Source: Chrysomallon squamiferum (taxonomy: Eukaryota; Mollusca; Gastropoda; Neomphalida; Peltospiridae). From it: a stretch of 45,000 nucleotides of DNA. This document shows positions 37,136 through 45,000 of the stretch, piece after piece (the stretch's first letter is position 1; every line of letters starts with the position of its first letter). The DNA lies in assembly GCA_012295275.1 (NCBI GenBank), contig CM022675.1, positions 9,537,693-9,582,692 on the forward strand, written 5' to 3'. The notes beneath the pieces were generated by a model, which did no database searches, had not been told where the DNA came from, and saw nothing but the letters and a program-made list of their open reading frames with translations. The position numbers and the translations under genes were made by a program.

Positions 37136-40127
37136 TTCTGTTCTTTACAAATGTTATAAAAATCGTACTAAATTACTGATTTAAATGTTTTTTAAATTTT
37201 GCAGTATGCCACGAAGGAACAAGGGGATGAAATGTTCATGACATACTATGACCTGATACTCCGCTACCTGCAGTTAATGGATGCATCTGACTTTGATGAA
37301 TACACATTGAAGTTGTTTGCAAGCAGTGTTGACACAACACGAGATGGGTAGGAGAAAATATTTGTGTCTGTTTCAGATGGATTAGGATGAGAAAGAGATG
37401 ACATGCTAAGAAATAAATGTGCAGTATTAATATAATGAGAAATTACTTGTTAGGTTGTATATAGTAAATTAAAAATATACGAAAATATGGATGTTGTCAG
37501 TGTTTTATATGAATAATAATGAAAAAATAAATATTATGAAAAATGGTATTTTTATGAGAATAATAAATTATTAATGAGAAGTCAGAGTTATCTTTTTGAG
37601 TAAATAAAAAAATGTGTGTGTATGTTTGTATGTTATTATCTGCAATGTTTAAGTTTATAAGACCAAACTCTGTTTTATTAGAAAAAAAAAAACTGCTTCA
37701 AATTAATTATTTTAAAATACTGTCTATACAAGAGTATGGAATAAAAAATGCTTTCAACAGTTTATAAAGACATTTTAATTTTTATTTTTTGTTTATTATA
37801 TTTTTATTTATTATTATTAATTTAATTTTTATTTTTATTTTTAAGCTCATATCTTTTCACACATCTCAATGACATTAAAACTCAGATCCACACACACACA
37901 CACACAAATAATATAGCACATTTTTACTTAAGAATAACTTTTAATTTTTAATTTTTAATTATTATTTTTTTTAAATTCCAGGCTGATCTCATTTGCTGAA
38001 TTCCAGGCATTTGAAGGATTGCTCTGTCTTCCTGACAGCATGTTTGTCCTTGCTTTCCAGATTTTTGACAGAAACGGAAATGGCTACATTGCTTTTGGTA
38101 AAAAAAATAAATTCTATTGCTAATCCAAGTACAAATTAAGCATTACTTAATTGTAATTCAGAAAAATGAATTTTTAAATTATTTATGAGTAACCAATCTA
38201 GTGATATCATTTTATGTTTATATTTAGATTGTGAGAAAAAACCATATGTATTTATAAAAGAATGTATAGGGACAGACTGAATGACTTTTGTTTGTTGGTT
38301 TATATTTTATTTATTTATTTTTATTTTTATTTGTTTGTTTGTTTGTTTACTTGTTTATTGAAATAATTATCGTTGTTTGTTATTATATATTTACTTACAT
38401 GCAGATTTATTTAAGTTATCAATGTATTTAGTTATAGTTTATTTGTGTGTGTGTGTGTGTTTTTATTTGTTTATTTATTTATTTATTTATTTATTCATTT
38501 ATTAATTTATTTCAGATGAATTTGAAGATATCATTTACTTATATACAGATTTATTTAAGTTATTAATAAATTTAGTTATAGTTTATTTGTGTGTGTTTGT
38601 TCATTTATTTATTTATTTATTTCAGATGAGTTTGAAGATATCATTAAACATACAACTCTGAACAGAAAAATTCCATTCGATTTTAACAGTGATTTTATAA
38701 AACTGCACTTCGGAGCTGACAAGAAGCGACGAGTGACGTACTCAGAATTTACTCAGCTGATCCACGTAAGTTGTCTTTTTTTTCTTTTTCTGAAGTAAAA
38801 TTTGGAAAGTATAAATACTTTCCTGGTTAATTTATGATCAAATTTAAAAATAATAATATAAAAAGAAAATTTAAAAAAAATTATGTTGCATAGGTGTATC
38901 ATATCACTGATTTAAAAATTTAAAAAAAAAAAAAAAAATTAAAATCGGTTTGCTTAGATGTATCATATTTTTATATATGATGGAATATTTTCAGATTAAA
39001 AATTACTTTTGTTTCACATTAAAATTAAAAACAAATAATAAATAAATTTTTTCAAAAAAGTTAAAATTGTCAGAAAAATATTTCTTGTACTATTTAATTC
39101 ATATTAAAAAAATATAATAAAATAAATGAAATAAAATATTTATTATGCTTAAAATTTACCAGAAAAAAGAATTTTTATAATATTTATATCACATTAAAAT
39201 AAAAAAGAATTTTTTTATATATTTTATTAGTTTAAAATTTACCAGAAAACTAATTCTTATACTGTTTATTTTACATTAAATTTAATTAAAATTAGAGTTA
39301 ACGATTAAATAATTCATTTTTTCTAGGATTTTCATGACGAACATGCACTGCAAGCTTTCCGTAAGTTTGATAAGGACAACAACGGCTACATCACTGCCAA
39401 AGACTTTGAACAGATTCTTGATTTCTCTCAAGAGTTATCTCCTCACACCATTTGTTCCGCGACAACATTGTTACAGTAAGATTTAAAAAAAATTACAATT
39501 TATAAAAATAAAAATGTTTGTTATTATTATACTTCCATATTAATTCACTTAATTAAATGTCTCTGCTTTAAAACTATTTCATTTTTTTTATTTGAAATAT
39601 AAATGATTAAAATTAATATAACTTACAGAATTTTTATTTTTATTTTAGAAATGCTTTTGTAATTTAACTTTGAGTCTTATATGACAAAATATGCATACTT
39701 AGAATCATTCTGCAGTTTAAAAAACTTATAAAAAAAACCTATCATTATTACATAACTTGAGGTAATATTTATATTACAGATAAAGAATTGTTTTAAATAC
39801 ATAATATTATTATTTAAAAAAAATTAAAATTTGATCACTAGGTTGCTATGGGAGGAGAAAAACAACGACAGATCAGCTACGCATACTTCACAGGTTTCAT
39901 CTCCTTAATCAACAACCTTGAACTTGTCAAAAGGATTTACATGGCTGCCACTAGACGAGATGAAGCTAAAATGATCACGAAAGGTGAGGTAACTCTTTAT
40001 AGTTAGCATGGGTACAAGTGTACTGTAGGCCACGGGTAGGCAAAAAACCCCAAACTCACTGTAAACCAATGATACCTCTGCTCAAAACATTTTCAGACAA
40101 AACCAATTAGTAAATAAATAATAGGGA

Positions 40128-40200
<73 letters not shown>

Positions 40201-40535
40201 TTTTATTAATTTTTAAAAAAAAAAAAAAATAACTTATGTATGCAATGTAATATTCAAAAAAAAAAAAGCTGGTTTGATGATGATAAAAATATTTTTATTC
40301 ATTTAAATTACAGTGGATCTTTTAACCAACTAAAATAATAGTGTTTAAATTGTATGGATGTATAAAAAATACATTTTATTAAAAGCTTAGGAAAAAAAAA
40401 AATACAGTTTATTTATTTATTTATTTATTTATTTATTTCAGAGGAATTGTTGTACCAGGCTCAGGACTTCCCACAGATAACTCCTCTAGAGATAGACATC
40501 CTCTTTCAACTTGTTGGCTTGAAACATCTAACTGG
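34521..40535 (+). CDS. SLC25A12: Mitochondrial Asp/Glu carrier (aralar/citrin), 5' part, 9 coding exons; frame broken in exon 7
   Basis: Inner-membrane, calcium-regulated aspartate-glutamate exchanger of the malate-aspartate shuttle. Exons: 34521-34538, 34647-34718, 36016-36069, 37205-37347, 37982-38097, 38626-38765, 39327-39475, 39842-39983, 40442-40535. The window holds only the N-terminal calcium-sensing half (~308 residues); the six-helix carrier domain lies past 45000. EF-hand loops: DTTRDGLISFAE (~91-102), [12 protein letters not shown] (~125-136) and [12 protein letters not shown] (~196-207). Family-diagnostic blocks include [27 protein letters not shown] and [11 protein letters not shown]. 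Exon 7 has two extra single bases (near 39420 and 39456) relative to the expected protein. Without them its end is in phase with exon 8; as written, translation stops at 39906. Invertebrates typically have one aralar, so SLC25A12 and SLC25A13 are not separable here. Confidence 0.9.
36837..37132 (+). repeat. Long interrupted (ATT)n repeat in SLC25A12 intron 3
   Basis: Alternating ATT/TTG/TTA tracts include a ~100-bp unit repeated twice (ATTGCTGTTCTTGTTGTAAT then ATTACCACTACTACT, at about 36960 and 37050). The leucine- or asparagine-rich ORFs over it are repeat translations. It ends 72 bp before the exon at 37205. Confidence 0.8.
38395..38646 (+). repeat. Tandem duplication covering the SLC25A12 exon 6 acceptor and first 20 nt of the exon
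   Basis: A ~110-120-bp unit is present twice. Both copies run from ACAGATTTATTTAAGTTAT / GCAGATTTATTTAAGTTAT through TTAGTTATAGTTTATTTGTG and (TTTA)n to TTTATTTCAG|ATGARTTTGAAGATATC-ATT. The upstream exon start is at 38516 and the real one at 38626. They differ by one silent change (GAA/GAG) over 20 nt, after which the upstream copy turns into intron sequence. Confidence 0.9.
39058..39290 (+). repeat. Three-unit ~85-bp tandem repeat in SLC25A12 intron 6
   Basis: Units begin near 39060, 39148 and 39231 with TTAAAATTTACCAGAAAA-like sequence and continue through TTCTTATACTATTTAATTCA-like and CATATTAAA-like blocks. The repeat lies in the intron before exon 7 and does not include a splice site. 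Confidence 0.6.
40132..40203 (+). repeat. (ATT)n microsatellite
   Basis: Near-perfect ATT tract of ~70 bp in the intron between the exons at 39842-39983 and 40442-40535. Confidence 0.9.
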
Positions 40536-40589
40536 GTAAATACAAGTTTACATGAGTATGTAACCTGTACAATAATTCTTGTATTGTAT

Positions 40590-40718
<129 letters not shown>

Positions 40719-42093
40719 ATAGATTTGTGTGATTAATAAGTTTTATGTATTTGTTATTTTTTATGATTATTTTTTTTTATTTTACCTTTATTAAAAAATT
40801 ACTCCTATTAACAGAATTAAAATACTGTTTACCCAGTCTGCTCAGTTGTTCTATGCCTACTGGAATTATTTTATGAAATGTACTGAGATTTTATTAATAT
40901 GTGTCTATGGTTTTTATTTCATTTTCTTATTCATCACTTTATTACAGTTTTTAAATAATAATAATAATAATAATAGTAATAATAAAATATGATGAAATAA
41001 TAATACGGATTTTCAATAAAGAATCATAATTTAATTGATTTCATCATTGAAAGATCCTGTAAAGTACTTTAGAAAAATTAAGGTTATCCCAAAAGCAAAG
41101 TAACTTACTCTTGGTAAATTACAACTGTTCAGTATAATGAATCTCTGTTATCTTTAAGACTTAAATTAACAGAAGAATATTAAATTAAAGGTTGCATCAG
41201 CTTCATTTAACTTTGTTTAAATATGGAAATATTTTTCATGTTGTTAGGTGTGCAGTGTTTTTCGTGTTTTAATGAATATTATTTTTTCATGATGTTAGGT
41301 GTTGATGTTTTCTTTAATGAGTACACGTGTGTGTGTTTGTGTGTATGTAAGTTCACCACAAAAATGGTTGCATTTAACTAAAGAAAATTTCCAGTGGAGT
41401 ATTAACACTTTGAATATCATATTATTACAGTATTGGCTTACTGTACAATTAGACCACGTGACAAAAAGTTAAACATTCTGATTTCCTTGTTTTTAATGTT
41501 AATTTTAAAATATCCACAGCCCAGATGGGTTAATTGAAAATGAATTCCCATGAATTTTGCTTTTCTACAGTATTTATCTATCTCAAAATTTCTCAACACT
41601 GGCAACTGTAATAATTATTATCATGTTCTCCCCAATTAATTTTTAAATTTAAAAAAAAAAAAAAAAAAAATGTTTTTTCCCCACCTGAAACACTGACTTA
41701 GAGGGAACCAGACTTTATGTATCTGATTCTGTTGTAGGTTTATTTATAGATTTTCTGAAAGTGATCAAATTCGGGAGTTTGTAATAAAGAGTATTTTCTC
41801 GGCAAAACGAATTCCACGCAGTACATTACAAACGATATTTCCAAATAGAAAACCTAAGTTTGTATTTGTCTTCTCCATTCTTAGGACATGTATGTTTTTA
41901 TTTTATTATTTTGTTCACTTATTTATTTATTTATTTTATTTTATTTTTTTTTTTTGCTTTTTTCTCAGTTTAATTTTTTCAGTTGTATTATAATTTTATT
42001 TTTTTTTTTTTTTTTTTTAAAGTTTTCATTTGCTATTTTTTTTTCTTCTCTTTATTATTATTTTTGTTACTACTAAATTTGGTTATTTTATCA

Positions 42094-42124
<31 letters not shown>

Positions 42125-43213
42125 CATATATATGTTTTATTTTTAATGAAGTATTTTTATTCTGTTATCAAAAACATACTTTTTTATCTAACTTTTTTAG
42201 GATAAAAAAAAGAAAGCTACAGAATCATTTCTTTTATGAAAGTTTTTGTTTGGGTTGACATCCAATAGCTCAGAATTACACATCAAATTCTGACAAGAGT
42301 TAAACCCAAACATATTTTTTTATATTTTGTTTTATTATTATTATTATTTTAAACATCTTTACAACAGTTCAGTATCATCATGTACTGGGAATGAAGTAAG
42401 CCTGTACCAAAAAAAAACATTTAAAAAAAAAAAAAAAAAAATGTCCTGTATTATTACAACTGACATTTTTTTTTTTTTTTTTTTTATTTGGTTTGGTTTA
42501 AAATGAACAGGAGTAAATTCATGAAAGTGACAAAAAATTATTATTATTTACTTATTTATTGATTGATTTATTTATTTATTTATTTTTTATTTATTATAAT
42601 GTCTAAAATGTTTGTCACAGTGATTTCTTGTATGTATTTTTTATTTTTTTTTAAATTAAATAAATTGCTGAATCTAAATATTCAGGGTACAGGGTTTACA
42701 TTTTTTATCCCTTAATAAAGTTATGTACTAATAATTTTAAAAAATAAAAGGTAATTTAAGAAACCTAGACCTAATATATAACTGTATTTTTAGCTTTATG
42801 TTTATTTTATAACAAAGGAAAAAACAAAAACAATATAAAATATTTTAATTATTTATCTTAATCCTGGGCTGTTGGGTGTCATGTTTTATTTTGTAAAAGA
42901 ATTACAGATTATCTGATCTGAAATTTAAAAAAAAATAATAAAATAAAAACAATGATAAAATTGATTATAGCAGACCCAGTCTTTGGTGATCATTTGTAAA
43001 TATTAATTTCCTTGATAGATAATCTTAATTCTTTGTTCAGTTTAAAAGTTTTATTTGTTTTTCTTCTATTTAATTGCTTTTTATTTTAAAAATATAATAA
43101 AAATAATGATATAATTACAGCAGAGGAATTTAAAAACTGATAATATAAAATAATTAAAATGATATTTGATAATAAATACTTTTCTTACCTAATACATACC
43201 TGTCTCTTTAAAT

Positions 43214-43216
<3 letters not shown>

Positions 43217-43265
<49 letters not shown>
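43217..43265 (+). repeat. (TC)n microsatellite
   Basis: Perfect TC tract of about 48 bp in intron 9; the serine-leucine ORF over it is an artefact of the repeat. Confidence 0.9.
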
Positions 43266-43267
<2 letters not shown>

Positions 43268-43699
43268 ATCAAGTTCAAATTCTTTCTATGTTCTCTGACC
43301 TTCTTCAATCCAATTCATATCTGAATATTCTTTTATTTTTAATAAATATTTCTCATGCAGACGATAGAGATAAAACATGCCACAAAATCAAATAGAAAAA
43401 AAACAACACTCAAAATATTACCAATAAAAAAATATATTTGTTTAATACTGAGTTTTATTTCAAACATAATTAAAACATACAAGCATGGTAGTGTAGAACA
43501 ATTTGATTCTAACTAGTGATTGCTGTTATAGCTATTTGAAAATAGTGACATGAACTAGAATCAGTGCATTTGTGGAGTGTGGAGAACTGAATAGAGCATG
43601 GAGTATGTTATTATTTGCAGTATGGACTGATTGAGCCTAGGTGGTTTCAATGCTTGCCTAATTTTTAATTGGCTCGTTGAATCAATACTCTTCCCTTTG

Positions 43700-43862
43700 C
43701 CTTTCAGGCCATTTTTTTTTCTTGAAATTGTCCCTTGTCTTGGGTATTTGAGCCCAGTATAAATGTGGCCTTTGATATATTAGTATTGGAGCAGCAGTTG
43801 GATTTGGAATATAGCCTGAAATCTGTTGCTTCTAAGGCAAATGCTTTGCCAGTGAGATATAA
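43700..43862 (-). mobile_element. Degenerate tRNA-derived SINE remnant
   Basis: Read on the minus strand, the segment starts with a tRNA-like head (ATCTCACTGGCAAAGCATTTGCCTTAGAAGC, split here as ATCTCACTGGCAAAGCATTT and GCCTTAGAAGC) resembling an A-box and anticodon arm. A weak B-box-like stretch follows (ATTCCAAATCC). Downstream, ATATATCAAAGGCCACATTT resembles the conserved TATATCAAAGGCC block of a SINE family that I recall as abundant in mollusc genomes. Ends and target-site duplications are not visible. Identification rests on memory, not a search. Confidence 0.45.
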
Positions 43863-44808
43863 TTCTTTTCCCTGTTGTTAAAAATATATATTGAAAAATG
43901 GGGGGAAAAGGGAAGAAAAATAAAGTTTATTTGGTTGCAGTTTGTATTAATATTAGATAAATATATTTTAAAATCAGTGGTTTTATTTTAATATCACATG
44001 AAAGTGCTTTCCAAATGTATTGATATAAAATAGCATTTATTTTTGAAAAAAATGATTTATATTTTTCTTAGAAATGATTTCAAATGAATTAAGACATTTC
44101 ATATTATAACTTACAGAAAAAAACAACAAAAAAAAAGTTGTTTTTCTTTGTCTAGAAAATCTTTATTTTACTGTGGAGAAAATGGTTTAAAAAAAAAAAA
44201 AAAAAAAAAAATGGTACTCAGTTTGTATTTCATTTTTGCACTCATAACAATTTTATTTCAGTGTCACAGAAGGTAGCAGAATTTACTGACCAGAAATGAC
44301 TAACTAAGAATGATTTTTTGTTTTGACCAGATTTTTAATATTTTTTCTTCAGGTCGATGATATCTACGCAGTAAGAAACATCTCCGAATTTATTTTTATT
44401 TTTTTATTTTTTTTATTTTTTATTTTTCAGCTTTTGAAAATTAACATCTTTTATTGTCATTTTAATTTTTTAATTTTCACAATCAGGCCTTGAAATAAAT
44501 ATTTTTTTGTTGCTTTATTGTGTTTTTTCTTTTTTTTTTTTTTTTTCTTTATTAATTTTTTGCAGTACTGGTACAGAAGTGCAGTCAGAAAAATATGTTT
44601 ATTTATTTATTTGTTTAATGTTTTATTTTTTTTTTTTTTGGTTTGTGGAATGTTATGAACAGCACGGTTAAAGGAAATCACCCACTTCAGATCTTGAGTT
44701 AAAGAGATCTGTTCATTTTGAAAGCAAGTTTAATGTTTTATATAATCAGTTGGGTCTTCTAATTCATTTCATATTTAAATAGATTGCATTAGTTTTTGTT
44801 AATCTTTA

Positions 44809-44843
<35 letters not shown>

Positions 44844-45000
44844 TTTTAACTTGGAAATGAAAAACGTTAAAAATAAATAAAACTTTTACTACAATTTAAA
44901 TTGTTTTGGCCAGCAATTAGTTAGTGTAAATTTCTATATTTATTTATTTGTTAATTTATTTATTTATTTTATTTATTAATTTAGAATTTTATTTATTTTG

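Noticed and set aside
44353-44370. 18-nt candidate microexon in SLC25A12 (CTTCAG acceptor, GTAAGA donor)
   Set aside because: In the required phase it reads G-S-M-I-S-T, a poor match to the expected R-(M/L)-T-L-x-D-I-E, and no following exon is present.

Overview
This is an animal nuclear genome fragment: very AT-rich, with multi-exon genes, GT-AG introns and many microsatellites. A degenerate tRNA-derived SINE near 43.7 kb, matched from memory to a family common in molluscs, makes a mollusc or other lophotrochozoan the best guess. The species is not identifiable. Five genes could be rebuilt exon by exon. For four of them, splice phases and protein similarity remembered from human orthologs agree across nearly every junction.

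Layout. (1) 1-3.96 kb: 5' end of a minus-strand SPOP gene (first coding exon 2337-2414; the rest lies beyond the window start), followed in its intron by a ~1 kb minisatellite. (2) 3.96-6.8 kb: intergenic, simple repeats only. (3) 6823-17733, minus: cyclin T, 10 coding exons, 801 aa. (4) 17.7-18.3 kb: divergent promoter. (5) 18255-24973, plus: KANSL2, 9 coding exons, ~593 aa. (6) 25-28.3 kb: intergenic with a degenerate tandem repeat. (7) 28293-34365, minus: HAT1, 11 coding exons, 413 aa, complete. (8) 34366-34520: a 155-bp divergent promoter with ETS, CCAAT and E-box motifs. (9) 34521 to beyond the window, plus: SLC25A12/13 (aralar/citrin), first 9 coding exons covering the EF-hand region. 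Exon 7 carries two 1-nt insertions that break the frame.

Functionally, four genes are nuclear or chromatin regulators (CUL3 adaptor SPOP, P-TEFb cyclin T, NSL subunit KANSL2, histone H4 acetyltransferase HAT1). The fifth is a mitochondrial carrier that shares its promoter region with HAT1. CCNT1-KANSL2 and HAT1-SLC25A12 are also neighbours in human. All five families have members on the human HOX-bearing chromosomes, which suggests an ancestral linkage group.

The most unusual pattern is that each of the five genes has a local duplication that copied one of its own splice sites: SPOP exon 1 donor, CCNT exon 6 donor, KANSL2 exon 3 acceptor, HAT1 exon 4 acceptor, and SLC25A12 exon 6 acceptor with 20 nt of exon. 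No prokaryotic system, CRISPR array or viral gene was seen.
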